From the NCBI GenBank assembly GCA_016196755.1, contig JACPXC010000029.1:32931-96930 (forward strand): a stretch of 64,000 nt of DNA. The letters run 5' to 3'. This document shows, in pieces, positions 41,928-50,636 of this stretch (positions are counted from its first letter, which is position 1; each line of letters opens with the position of its first letter). The stretch is from Elusimicrobiota bacterium (lineage in GTDB: Bacteria > Elusimicrobiota > Elusimicrobia > UBA1565). The notes beneath the pieces were generated by a model that was not told the origin of the DNA, searched no databases, and saw only the letters and a program-made list of their open reading frames with translations. The position numbers and the translations under genes are program-made.

Positions 41928-43461
41928 CGGCTCGGGCCCCGCGGGGCTGCTCCAGCTCGCGGCTCACATCGACGAGGCGCTCTGGCTCTACGACCCGAAG
42001 GCCGGGCGCATGCTCTACGCCAGCCCGGCGGTGGCCCGCGTCTGGGGCGTGAGCCCCGAGCGGCTGGCCTTCGAGCCGCGCGCCTGGCTAGAGAACGTCC
42101 ACCCCGACGACCGCGAGCGCGCGGCCGAGGGCCTGCGCGGCAAGGAGTACCGCGACGACGAGTTCCGGGTGCTCCGTCCCGACGGCTCGACGCGCTGGGT
42201 CCGGGCGCGCAGCTTCCCGATGCGCGGCCCCGACGGCCGAGTCGCGCGCATCGCGGGCCTGGCCGAGGACATCACCGGCAAGCGTCAGATGCTGGCCGCC
42301 CTCCAACAGCGGGAAGCCGAGCTCCAGCAGGCCCAGAAGATGGAGGCCATCGGCCGCCTGGCCGGCAGCGTGGCCCACGACTTCAACAACATGCTGACCG
42401 TCATCCTGGGCTACGCCCAGCACCTGCTCGAGCAGATGCCGGAGGGCGACGAGCGCCGGCCGGAGCTCGAGCAGATCAGCCGCGCCTCGAAGAAGGCGGG
42501 GGCCCTGACCCACCAGCTGCTGACCTTCAGCCGCCGCCAGGTGATCCAGCCTGTGCTCCTCGACTTAAACGGCGTCGTGGCCGAGATGCAGAAGATGCTG
42601 CGGCGGCTCATCGGCGACGACATCGAGGTGGCGGTAGCACCCTCGCCCGAGCCGGCCCTGGTGGTGGCCGATTCGGTCCAGGTCAGCCAGGTCATCATGA
42701 ACCTGGCCGTCAACGCCCGCGACGCCATGCCCAAGGGGGGGCGACTGTCGATCTCCACGACCGCGGTCCGCCACGAGCGCCCGCTCAGCCACCGCCACGG
42801 CGTGGTGCCGGCCGGCGAGTGGGTCGTGCTGGCGGTCTCGGATTCCGGCACCGGCATGGACGAGCGCGTGCTGACCCATCTCTTCGAGCCGTTCTTCACG
42901 ACCAAGGAGGCCGGCAAGGGCACCGGCCTCGGCCTGGCCATCCTCTACGGCATCGTCTCTCAGGGCGGCGGCCACATCGTCTGCGAGAGCACGCTGGGCC
43001 GCGGCACCACCTTCCGCATCCACCTGCCCAAGGCCCGGCCCGGCGACGGTCCGGCCCAGCGCGTCGAGGCCCCGGCCGCCGGCGGCCTGCGCGGCACGGA
43101 GACGATCCTGCTCGTCGAGGACGAGGAGGCGGTGCGCCAGGTCATCCGCATGACCCTGTCGGAGGCCGGCTACTCGGTGCTGGAGGCCTCTGGCTCGGCG
43201 GAGGCGATGTGGATCTGCGGCAAGCACCACGGCCCGATCCAGCTCATGGTCACCGACATCGTCATGCTGCAGATGGACGGCTTCGAGCTGGCCGACAAGC
43301 TGACCGCGCTGGCGCCCCAGCTGAAGGTCATGTTCATGTCGGGCTATACCGAGATGCCGGTCCCCGAGCGCCATCAGACGACGCCCTTCCTGCCGAAGCC
43401 CTTCACGCCGCAGGTCCTGCTCGAGCGGATCCGCGCGGCCATCGACGCCAAAGCCGTCTAG
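41905..43461 (+). CDS. PAS hybrid histidine kinase with C-terminal receiver
   Basis: A 518-residue soluble protein. A PAS/PAC domain (about 15-130) with FRVLRPDGSTRWVRARSFPM is followed by an NtrB-like HisKA (SVAHDFNNMLTVILGYAQHL), a HATPase (NLAVNARDAMPKGG, DSGTGMDE, GTGLGLAILYGIVSQGGGHI) and a receiver (about 390-510) with LVEDEEAV, Asp in MVTDIVMLQMDG and Lys in LPKPFT. Its ATG lies within the end of the response regulator gene. The two together make a cytoplasmic phosphorelay. Its stop codon overlaps the convergent DUF481 gene by 4 bases. Confidence 0.93.
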   Translation: MATNSPLDGSGPAGLLQLAAHIDEALWLYDPKAGRMLYASPAVARVWGVSPERLAFEPRAWLENVHPDDRERAAEGLRGKEYRDDEFRVLRPDGSTRWVRARSFPMRGPDGRVARIAGLAEDITGKRQMLAALQQREAELQQAQKMEAIGRLAGSVAHDFNNMLTVILGYAQHLLEQMPEGDERRPELEQISRASKKAGALTHQLLTFSRRQVIQPVLLDLNGVVAEMQKMLRRLIGDDIEVAVAPSPEPALVVADSVQVSQVIMNLAVNARDAMPKGGRLSISTTAVRHERPLSHRHGVVPAGEWVVLAVSDSGTGMDERVLTHLFEPFFTTKEAGKGTGLGLAILYGIVSQGGGHIVCESTLGRGTTFRIHLPKARPGDGPAQRVEAPAAGGLRGTETILLVEDEEAVRQVIRMTLSEAGYSVLEASGSAEAMWICGKHHGPIQLMVTDIVMLQMDGFELADKLTALAPQLKVMFMSGYTEMPVPERHQTTPFLPKPFTPQVLLERIRAAIDAKAV

Positions 43462-44183
43462 TAATTGACGATGAGAGCCAGGGCGGTGAAAGTGTCGTCC
43501 TTGACGAATCCGAGCGGCGGCGCGTTGACGCGCTTCCACTTATAGGACGCCTTGAGCGAGAGGTGCGTCGACATGGCCGAGATGAAGGCCGTCTCCGTGT
43601 TGAGCCGGTAGTTCCGGCCGTCCGAGAAGTCCCGCAGGTACTCGGCGTCCTGGGAGAAGTTGACCGCCTCGTTGAAGACGTGCGCGTACTTGGCATAGGC
43701 GCGGCCGGAGGCGAAAGATTTAGACGGCGAGCCGATGCGCTCCTCGCTGACGTAGCCGGCGCCGAGCTCCGCGGCCAGCGTGTCCTTTGGGGTCTTGATG
43801 GCCAGGGCGCCGAGGCCGGCCGAGGGCTCGTAGCGGTTGCGGATGCCGGCGAAGCGGTTCTTGTCCCAGCCGAAGCGCTCGAAGACGTAGTAACGCTCCG
43901 AGAGCGCCCAGGAGACCTTCTCGCCCGCGTTGTATTGCTCGGCGGTGGTGGTGCCCTGCGTCTTGGAGCCCAGGGCCCCGCCTTTGACCTCGGCCGAGGC
44001 CTTGCCGCGCGTGGCGGTGAACAGGTCGCTGGCCCCATAGGTCGTGACGCGGCTGTTGCCGGTCGTGTTGAGGACGGTGAGCTCGGCCGCGTTCTTCCAG
44101 TTCTTGGCTTGGGCGGCGGGGTCCTGCGCGAGCGCGGGGGAGGACGCGCCGAAGAGGCCGACGGCGAGGATGAGGATTCTCAT
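43458..44183 (-). CDS. DUF481-family outer-membrane beta-barrel protein (YdiY-like)
   Basis: A 241-residue protein with a signal peptide (residues 1-19, ending ALA) and alternating amphipathic strands (FERFGWDKNRFAGIRNRYEP, TLAAELGAGYVSEER). The WKNAAELTVLNTTGNSRVTT opening and the aromatic end (ALALIVNY) fit DUF481 barrels such as YdiY, whose function is unknown. TATAGT (44195-44190) ends 6 bases before the ATG, giving a likely leaderless mRNA. The final Tyr/aromatic residue is what the BAM machinery recognises. Confidence 0.85.
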   Translation of the reverse strand: MRILILAVGLFGASSPALAQDPAAQAKNWKNAAELTVLNTTGNSRVTTYGASDLFTATRGKASAEVKGGALGSKTQGTTTAEQYNAGEKVSWALSERYYVFERFGWDKNRFAGIRNRYEPSAGLGALAIKTPKDTLAAELGAGYVSEERIGSPSKSFASGRAYAKYAHVFNEAVNFSQDAEYLRDFSDGRNYRLNTETAFISAMSTHLSLKASYKWKRVNAPPLGFVKDDTFTALALIVNY

Positions 44184-44260
44184 GGGGAGACTATAATCGT
44201 ACGGCGGGCGGCGCGGTATTGCGGCGGCGCAATATTCCGCGCTCGGGATGTGAAGGCGGA

Positions 44261-44632
44261 CTAGGCGAGCAGCTTCTTGAGGGTCTTGCCGAGCAGGGCG
44301 GTGTCGACCGGCTTGGCCATGAAGTCCGCGACGTTCGACTCCTTGCGGATCATGTCCATCGTGGCGGGGTCGTTGTAGCGGCCGGTGATGACGATGACGG
44401 GCAGGGAGGCCAGCCCGTCCTCCTGGAGCTTGCGCAGAAGCTCGAAGCCGCCGTAGCGCGGCAGCATCAGGTCCATGATGACGAGGTCGGGGGGGGCCTT
44501 CTGGATGGCCTCAAGGCCCTGCTGGCCGTCCCAGGCGGTCTCGGCCGCGAAGCCCTCGCGGGAGACGATCAGCGCGAGCAGGTCGCGGATGTCGTCGTCA
44601 TCGTCGATGACCAGGACGCGCTTTTGGGCCAT
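44261..44632 (-). CDS. single-domain response regulator
   Basis: A 123-residue receiver. VLVIDDDDDIRD carries the acidic pair, VIMDLMLPRYGGFELL the phosphoacceptor Asp, VIVITG the Thr and FMAKPVDT the Lys. There is no output domain. I chose the ATG at 44632, which lies 6 bases after TACCGT, instead of a longer frame through the neighbouring gene. No kinase is next to it on this strand, so its donor is unknown. Confidence 0.88.
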   Translation of the reverse strand: MAQKRVLVIDDDDDIRDLLALIVSREGFAAETAWDGQQGLEAIQKAPPDLVIMDLMLPRYGGFELLRKLQEDGLASLPVIVITGRYNDPATMDMIRKESNVADFMAKPVDTALLGKTLKKLLA

Positions 44633-44660
44633 GTCGAGACGGTACCAAAATCGGCGCGGG

Positions 44661-45242
44661 TCAGCGCAGGGAGCGCCCGACGGACTCCAACAGCCGGCCG
44701 GCGTCCTCCTCGCGTTCCTTCTTGGCGAGCTCCGCGTAGAGCGCGCGGACGGCCTGGAGGAGGTCGTCCTTGGTGATCCGGACCCGCTGAAGGCGGTCGA
44801 CGGCGGTCTCGGCCGGGTCGCTGGTCTCGAAGCCGGCCTTGTCGACGAGGATGGCGCCGGTCGCCGGTGATCCCCCGAACAGGAGGCCGCGCTGGGCCAG
44901 CGCCGCCTTGCCGACCGGGCCGATGGCGATGACCGGGGCCAGGGTGAAAGAGGCATCCGCGCCGCTCTGGCGCGGGCCAGATTCCTTGGCGTACAGCCGG
45001 CAGTTCAGGTATATGCTGACGTCGCCGTTCTCGATGACGGACATCGACTCGACCCTCAGGTCCCCGGCCGCCATGCGGCGGCCGTGGTCCTTCAAGTCGG
45101 ACGCGGGGATGAGACCCCTTAGGGCCGCGGTGACCCGGTGCTGCCTGGCGTGGGAGGTCTCATCGGCGGCCCGGGCGGGGGCTAGGACTCCGGCGGCGAG
45201 GAGGAAGGCTAGGACGGCGCTGCGGCGACGTGGGCTGTTCAT
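44661..45242 (-). CDS. secreted protein of unknown function (193 aa)
   Basis: A 193-residue protein with a signal peptide (about residues 1-25, ending ARA). The mature part contains LRGLIPASDLKDHGRRMAAG and an alternating-strand segment (GDVSIYLNCRLYAKES), then a helical C-terminus with many acidic and basic residues. I recognise no family. A TTGACG lies upstream near 45273, but the possible -10 is too near the ATG to be confident. It sits 28 bases upstream of the receiver gene on the same strand. Confidence 0.6.
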   Translation of the reverse strand: MNSPRRRSAVLAFLLAAGVLAPARAADETSHARQHRVTAALRGLIPASDLKDHGRRMAAGDLRVESMSVIENGDVSIYLNCRLYAKESGPRQSGADASFTLAPVIAIGPVGKAALAQRGLLFGGSPATGAILVDKAGFETSDPAETAVDRLQRVRITKDDLLQAVRALYAELAKKEREEDAGRLLESVGRSLR

Positions 45243-45308
45243 ACCCGATATTGTCGCTCAGCCGGCTCGTCAAAAGCATGGGCCTAAGGTCTACGACGGT
45301 GTCCGGAG

Positions 45309-46157
45309 CTAGGTCGCCTCGACGAAGTAGAGCTCGACGATGAACTTGATGTCGGGGTAGTCGGCCTCGTCGATCGGGACGACGCGCTCCTCGAGGATGC
45401 GCTTGCCGAGCCCCGCCAGGAACTCGCGGCGGGCCTTGAGCTTCTCCTCGGCGCGCTCGCGCGTCCCCGCGGCCATGCTGACGTAGCCGGCCTCGGGACC
45501 GATGTAGACCAGCATCCACGGCTTCGGGACCTGGAGGACCTCGAGGCCGCCGCGGCGGTAGACGTCGGCGTCGAGGTCGTCGCCTCTGTTGAGCACCCGG
45601 AGCTGGGTCTCCTTCTCCTCGGTCGCCGCGGGGCGGGTCAGGTAGAAGAGGGTGTAGGTCGGAAGGAGGAAGTCCACGTTGACGACGCGCGCGGCCAGCG
45701 GGGTCAGGCCGGCGCGCTCCATGGCGGCGCGGGTCGACTCCATGTTGGCGCGCAGGCCGGCCGGGTCCTTGGGTGGGAACTGCTGGGGCTCGGCGAAGAA
45801 GCGCCGGATGACCCGCCCGTCGGCGGTCTTATAAGGGAGGGTGAACGAGACGCCCGAGAACTCGAGCGTGCCGACTTCGACGCCCGCCGCGGTCAGGACC
45901 TCGGTCCAATAGCGCGCGGCGACCTCGGCCTCGGCCGCGTTGTCGGCGAAGCCGAACAGGACGGTCCGGCCGGCCCGGATGAGGAGGCGATGGTCGGTGA
46001 TGACGTCGGCGGCCGGGGCCGGCGGCGGGGTCTCGAGGGGCGCGGGGGCGGAGGTGGCGCGGATGGCCGAGAGCGGCGTGAAGCCGAACGGCGGCAGGGC
46101 CTGGGCGGCGACAAGCGTGGGGACCAAGAGGGCGCAGAGCGCGGCGGCGTTTCGCAT
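45309..46157 (-). CDS. secreted protein of unknown function (282 aa)
   Basis: A 282-residue protein with a signal peptide (about residues 1-18, ending in AQA). A Pro/Ala linker (APAPLETPPPAPAAD) follows, then a folded region of mixed strands and helices (LLIRAGRTVLFGFADNAAEA; VEVGTLEFSGVSFTLPYKTA) and a charged C-terminal helix. No active-site motif is clear. An AGGAGA ribosome site lies 6 bases before the ATG. Its context is a run of secreted unknowns on the minus strand. Confidence 0.65.
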   Translation of the reverse strand: MRNAAALCALLVPTLVAAQALPPFGFTPLSAIRATSAPAPLETPPPAPAADVITDHRLLIRAGRTVLFGFADNAAEAEVAARYWTEVLTAAGVEVGTLEFSGVSFTLPYKTADGRVIRRFFAEPQQFPPKDPAGLRANMESTRAAMERAGLTPLAARVVNVDFLLPTYTLFYLTRPAATEEKETQLRVLNRGDDLDADVYRRGGLEVLQVPKPWMLVYIGPEAGYVSMAAGTRERAEEKLKARREFLAGLGKRILEERVVPIDEADYPDIKFIVELYFVEAT

Positions 46158-46203
46158 GGCGGTTCTCCTGTGCGGCGACCGACCGCCATTGTAGCTGATT
46201 TGG

Positions 46204-46245
46204 AGGCCTTTCGGCCTACATAAGAGCCGGGCCCTTCGGCCCGGC
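46204..46245 (-). terminator. two hairpins downstream of the 558-aa secreted protein gene
   Basis: A perfect 8-bp GC hairpin (46226-46233 with 46238-46245, loop CTTC) lies just after the stop codon at 46260 in the direction of transcription, followed by TCTTAT; a second 5-bp hairpin (AGGCC/GGCCT, 46204-46217) follows. Good intrinsic terminator candidate on the minus strand. Confidence 0.55.
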
Positions 46246-46259
46246 GGCGAGCGGCCCGC

Positions 46260-47936
46260 TCACAGGCCGCCCGTCCGCCGGTAGCCGCCGTTGTGGGCCT
46301 CGTAGGTGATCCCGGCGGCGGTGACGTAGTTGCTGCCCCCAGTATGGATCAGGGCCAGCGTGTGGCTCTCGCCGCGGGAGTCGCGGAAGTTATGGTTGAC
46401 GAAGGGCTGGCCGGAGTAGGTCAGCGTGATCGGGCGGCCGTCCATGCCGTAGATCGCCCAGCGCGTGCTGGTGGGGCTTCCCATGAAGATGACGTCCTGC
46501 CCGCCGACGCTGATCACGTAGCCCACCGGCTGGCCGTTGCGCTGCAGTATCCGGCGCGAGCCCCACTGGTTGGGCTGATCCTGAGTGACCAGGGCGTACT
46601 GGCCGGCCGTCGGCGCGGCGCCTGCCGCCGGCAGGCTCAGCCGCTCCGGCGGGGCGGCGGCGGCGGTCGGACGGATCTCCTGGGTGGCGCGATGGCTGAC
46701 GCAGGTCTGGCGGCCGAAGCGGCCGCAGGCCGTGTAGACCGGCTCGTAGCGCGTCGAGGCCGCGTAAGTGTTGCCCGCCAGGTCCTGGAAGCCGCTGCCG
46801 GTGGGGAGCAGGACCACCTGGCTGCGGCCGCCGGTCACGTCGGTGACGGTCTGGGTCTGGATGCGCGAGTAGTCGACCCCGGGCGGCAGGGCCGACGCCT
46901 GGCCCGCAGGGAGGGCGCCGTTGGCGCCCAGGGCGAATACGTGCCCATAGTCCTGCGGGTTGCCGTTGGGTCCGGTGTAGTTAAGGTAGTTGAAGCCGCC
47001 CTGGCTCCAGACCCGGCCCACCTCGACGGGGGCCCCGTCGATCTGCTGGGTCAGCACCCTCTGGGTGCGGCCGCCGTCGACGGCGACGCTCTGCCAGGAG
47101 TAGCCCGAGCCGGCGGCGCCCAGCCGCGCGAAATCCAGGACCGGGCCGCCCTCGGGGGAGGTCGTGAGGATGGGCGGCGGCGGCGGGAGGCGGACCGGCG
47201 AGAACGGGTTCCCGCCGGCGGTGGCGCTTCCCACCGTGCGGCCCGAGGCGAAGGGCGCCAGCAGGCTGAAAGGCGACGGCCCGTCGTTGCGCTGGTCGAC
47301 CCGCACGATCCAGGATGCGGTCCCCGGCGCGCGCTCCCCGGTGTAATGGAGGTCGCGCGCCAACTCCGTGAGGAAGCCGACATGGGCCATGGGCGGGTAG
47401 TCCCGCCACGCCGTCGCGCTTCCGGGTACCCGGATGTCGAGCAGGTCGAGGTAGTGGTTGTAGGACTCCGTCAGCCTGGCGAGAAAGGCGGCCCGCTCGG
47501 CGTCGGTGCGCACCGGGATGGTGTTGAGCGGCGGGACGGCGGCGCCGGCCGGCCGGCCGAGCCCGTAGAGGATGGTGGTGAGGACGTACTGTTCTCGGAT
47601 GCTGGGATGGTCGTTGTAGTTGGGGCCGGAGACGGCGTTGAGGCGGGCCAGCAGTTGGCCGACGAGGTAGGTCCGCCGGTTCCCTGTCAGCGCCGGGGCA
47701 AGCTGGCCGGCAAGGTGGTCGGCCAGGGCGGCCATCTGCGGGGTGCCGCTGGAGTAGAAGTTGTTGTAGAACCCGTTCTGGTCGGCGGTGTTGCTGCCGA
47801 AGAAAGTCTCGAAGGCCTCTTGGGCCGGCGTCATCGCTACCGCGGGTTCCGTGGCCCCCGCCGTTGCGGTCGCCGCCGCAAGCAGCGCCGCCGCCATGAT
47901 TCCCCTCACCATCCCCTTCAGTCCGCGGTTTTCCAT
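46260..47936 (-). CDS. secreted protein of unknown function (558 aa)
   Basis: A 558-residue protein. The ATG at 47936 has a strong GGAGGGGG site and begins a signal peptide (about residues 1-28, ending AGA). The first 180 residues are helical (FYNNFYSSGTPQMAALADHL); the rest is Gly/Pro/Thr-rich with many short strands and repeated aromatic-Gly segments (VGRVWSQGGFNYLNYTGPNG, YALVTQDQPNQWGSRRILQR), suggesting a beta-propeller or repeated beta fold. CGRFGRQTC could form a disulphide loop. I recognise no family. It is probably periplasmic or extracellular. Confidence 0.6.
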   Translation of the reverse strand: MENRGLKGMVRGIMAAALLAAATATAGATEPAVAMTPAQEAFETFFGSNTADQNGFYNNFYSSGTPQMAALADHLAGQLAPALTGNRRTYLVGQLLARLNAVSGPNYNDHPSIREQYVLTTILYGLGRPAGAAVPPLNTIPVRTDAERAAFLARLTESYNHYLDLLDIRVPGSATAWRDYPPMAHVGFLTELARDLHYTGERAPGTASWIVRVDQRNDGPSPFSLLAPFASGRTVGSATAGGNPFSPVRLPPPPPILTTSPEGGPVLDFARLGAAGSGYSWQSVAVDGGRTQRVLTQQIDGAPVEVGRVWSQGGFNYLNYTGPNGNPQDYGHVFALGANGALPAGQASALPPGVDYSRIQTQTVTDVTGGRSQVVLLPTGSGFQDLAGNTYAASTRYEPVYTACGRFGRQTCVSHRATQEIRPTAAAAPPERLSLPAAGAAPTAGQYALVTQDQPNQWGSRRILQRNGQPVGYVISVGGQDVIFMGSPTSTRWAIYGMDGRPITLTYSGQPFVNHNFRDSRGESHTLALIHTGGSNYVTAAGITYEAHNGGYRRTGGL

Positions 47937-48077
47937 ATCCCCCTCCAGTGCTGTCTTGAGCGTAGCCGGGGGGCCGGCCAAGGGCGAATGAAATCGCGAT
48001 TAATCGGGAAGCGTCGGGAATATCAGCATCATTTTCGATGCTCCGGGACCCGGGTTCATCGGGCCTTCAGAGCCAGC

Positions 48078-49286
48078 CTACTCGATGACGATGGACTTGG
48101 GGTCCTTGGGACCCGGCGGATAGGAGAGCTTGAGGCGCTGGAGCGTCTTGCGCACGATCCGAGCCACGGCGTAGTCGCGGTACCACTTGTTGTCGGCCGG
48201 GATCATGTACCACGGGGCCCACGGCGTCGAGGTGCGCGCCATGATGCGCCCGTAGGCGTCCTGGAACTTCTCCCATTTCTTGCGCATCTCGAGGTCCGCC
48301 GGCGAGAACTTCCAGTTCTTGTCGGGGTTGTCGAGGCGGTCCTGCAGGCGGCGCTTCTGCTCGTCCTTGGAGATGTGCAGGAAAAACTTGAGGATGACGA
48401 CGCCGCGGTCGGTCAGCTCCTTCTCCCAGCGGTTGAGCTCCTCGTAGCGCAGCTCGATCTCCTCGGGGGGCAGGGTCTCGAAGACGGTGGGGACCAGGAT
48501 GTCCTCGTACTGCGAGCGGTTGAAGACGCCCACGCCGCCCTTCTGGGGCAGGGCGGCCTCGAGGCGCTTGAGGTAATGCTGCTTGGCTTCCTCGGCGGTG
48601 GGCTTCTTGAAGCTGGTCACGCGCACACCTTGCGGGTTCATCGCGCCGACCACGGTCTTGATCACCCCGTCCTTGCCTCCGGTGTCCATTCCCTGGAAGA
48701 CCAAAAGGACGGCGCGCTCGCCGCGCGCGAAGAGCATCTCCTGGTACTTCACGACCCGTTCGAGGTCCTCCGACATCCGCGCCTTGGCTTTCTTGAGTCC
48801 TTTGACGCGCGGCGTGGCGGCGGTCGGGACGTTCGAGAGGTCTACGGCGCCCACGGCGGGCGGCGCTTCGAGGGAGGCGGCCAGCTTGCCGGCCTGGCGG
48901 CGGCCGGAGCCGTCAAAAAGGGTGTCGAGTTTCGCGGCCGCCTGGGCGGTGTCGCCGAAGGGAGCGCCGGGCTTGGGCGCGGCTTCTTTGACCGCCGAGA
49001 ATGCCCCGACGGGGGACGCGAAAGCCTTGGCGGTCCCCATGGCGGCGGCGGGGGTGGCGGCGACGGTTGGAAGGCCGGACGGCATCGCCAAGGCGGGCAG
49101 AGTGGAAGGCAGCGCCGGTGACGCGGCCGGAGGCAGAGCCAGCGCGGGGGAAAGGCTGGGAGTCAGCGTCGGCGCGGCCAGGATCGGCGCCGAGAGTGTC
49201 GGGGTCAAAACCGGCGCCCGCACCGGGGCCGCGCGGAACTGGGCCTGGACCGGCAGGGCGATGAGGAGCGCCAGACAGGACTTCAC
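48078..49286 (-). CDS. polyphosphate kinase 2 with signal peptide and low-complexity extension
   Basis: A 402-residue protein. Residues about 170-400 are a complete PPK2: Walker A FQGMDTGGKDGVIKTV, VFNRSQYEDILVPTVFE and the lid arginines, then RTSTPWAPWYMIPADNKWYR. PPK2 enzymes use polyphosphate to phosphorylate nucleoside di- or monophosphates. The oddity is the N-terminus: a signal peptide (MKSCLALLIALPVQAQ) and 100 Pro/Ala/Leu-rich residues (TLSAPILAAPTLTPSLSPAL) before the enzyme. The GTG at 49286 follows TACCTT by 6 bases, the usual leaderless spacing. If real, the enzyme is exported. A shorter start, such as the ATG for MSEDLERVVKYQE, would give a cytoplasmic one. Confidence 0.88.
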   Translation of the reverse strand: MKSCLALLIALPVQAQFRAAPVRAPVLTPTLSAPILAAPTLTPSLSPALALPPAASPALPSTLPALAMPSGLPTVAATPAAAMGTAKAFASPVGAFSAVKEAAPKPGAPFGDTAQAAAKLDTLFDGSGRRQAGKLAASLEAPPAVGAVDLSNVPTAATPRVKGLKKAKARMSEDLERVVKYQEMLFARGERAVLLVFQGMDTGGKDGVIKTVVGAMNPQGVRVTSFKKPTAEEAKQHYLKRLEAALPQKGGVGVFNRSQYEDILVPTVFETLPPEEIELRYEELNRWEKELTDRGVVILKFFLHISKDEQKRRLQDRLDNPDKNWKFSPADLEMRKKWEKFQDAYGRIMARTSTPWAPWYMIPADNKWYRDYAVARIVRKTLQRLKLSYPPGPKDPKSIVIE

Positions 49287-49355
49287 CGTGTTAAGGTAGC
49301 GCTTGCGCGGCTCGGTCGCCTGGGCCGCCCGGTCCCGCGCCGGCCGTCTTTGGTC

Positions 49356-50636
49356 CTATTTGGCCAGGACCCAGGCCGCCAGACGCCTCAGCGTGGGCGT
49401 CTGGCCTTGGGCGAGGATGCCGATCCGGAATATCTTTCCCGCCATCCAGACGCAGACGATGGTGAAGGCGGCCGTCAGCAGGACGGACAGGCCCACCTCC
49501 CAAGGCTCGGGGCCGGGCGGCAGGGCCAGGCGCAGGAGCATCAGCATCGGGGTGGCGGGGGGGAACAGCGACAGCCAGCGCGCGAAGGAGCTGTCGGGCG
49601 AGCGCAGGATGGCCACCCAGCCGAACATCGGGGCGATGAGCAGGAACATGGCCGGGGTCATGAGGCTCTGCGCGTCGCGCAGCTCGGAGCAGGCCGCGCC
49701 GATGGCCGAGAACATCGAGCCGTAGATGAGGAGGGCCAGGAGCTGGAACACGAGGAACCAGGCGATGAGCTGGGGCGGCACCTGCTCGCCCACGCCGCAC
49801 TTCTCGGCCAGGGCCACGGCGCCGCCCAGGTAGAAGAACGACACCGACAGCGAGACCAGGGTGTTGCCGAGGAGCTTTCCCATGAGGAGTTGGAACGGGC
49901 TCACCGAGGCCACGAGGACCTCCCAGACCCGCAGCTGCTTCTCCTCGATGACCGAATGGAGCAGCATCGGCACGCTCATGAAGACCAGCAGGAAGAGCAG
50001 GAACATCGCCGCCGCGGGCACGATGAAGTCCCCGGCCAGGCTGGCCGGCGGCGCGGCCAGCGGCGCGCCGGCGGCGTCGAGCTCGACCATGCCCAGCCGC
50101 CGCAGCGGCACGGCCTTGACCACGCGCGCGAAGGCCGCCGCGTTCACTTTCTCGCGGCCCACGCGGGCCTCCTTGACGGCGTCGTCGAGGGCCCCCTTGA
50201 GCCAGAGCGGCAGGTCGAGGTAGGTCTGGGTCTGGGCGTGGTAGGCGATCCCCGCGCCCTGGCGGCCCTCGAGGACGCCGGCGTCTATCATCACGAAGGC
50301 GAAGAGCTCGCCCTTCTTGACCCGGCGCGAGAGCTCGGCGGCCACGCGCGAGGGCTCGCCGTCGGGCGCGCGCTCGGGGACGAAGCGCGGGGCGCGGCGG
50401 CCGGCGCCCGTGCCGTCGCGCGCCGCCGCCGCCTTCGACACCGCGTCGAAGAGCCGTCCGGTGGGGTCGAAGACCGCGAAGCGCCGGTCCTCGGTCTCGA
50501 CGCGCTCCTTGATGATGAGCTGGACGGCGGCCGAGGCGGCGATGAAGACCGGGGTCAGCATGAGGGCCAGGAGGAAGCCGCGCGAGCGCACGGTGTTGAC
50601 GAACTCGGTCACCGCGATGGCCGCCACTTTCCTCAC
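49356..50636 (-). CDS. ABC-2 type transporter permease (NatB-like)
   Basis: A 426-residue membrane protein with one helix at the N-terminus (SRGFLLALMLTPVFIAASAA), a large extracytoplasmic domain of about 150 residues, and five or so helices in the second half (DFIVPAAAMFLLFLLVFMSV; VIEEKQLRVWEVLVASVSPF). This is the layout of NatB/YhaP-type permeases in sodium or drug export. The VIEEKQLRVWEVLVAS motif is a family hallmark. The gene overlaps its ATPase gene by 4 bases (ATGA), so they form one exporter. Confidence 0.9.
   Translation of the reverse strand: MRKVAAIAVTEFVNTVRSRGFLLALMLTPVFIAASAAVQLIIKERVETEDRRFAVFDPTGRLFDAVSKAAAARDGTGAGRRAPRFVPERAPDGEPSRVAAELSRRVKKGELFAFVMIDAGVLEGRQGAGIAYHAQTQTYLDLPLWLKGALDDAVKEARVGREKVNAAAFARVVKAVPLRRLGMVELDAAGAPLAAPPASLAGDFIVPAAAMFLLFLLVFMSVPMLLHSVIEEKQLRVWEVLVASVSPFQLLMGKLLGNTLVSLSVSFFYLGGAVALAEKCGVGEQVPPQLIAWFLVFQLLALLIYGSMFSAIGAACSELRDAQSLMTPAMFLLIAPMFGWVAILRSPDSSFARWLSLFPPATPMLMLLRLALPPGPEPWEVGLSVLLTAAFTIVCVWMAGKIFRIGILAQGQTPTLRRLAAWVLAK

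Noticed and set aside
46293..49121. 942-codon open frame on the plus strand
   Set aside because: It is the antisense shadow of the 558-residue secreted protein and the PPK2 gene. The minus frames have signal peptides, ribosome site and a clear PPK2 domain; the plus frame has low-complexity Gly/Arg/Asp composition.
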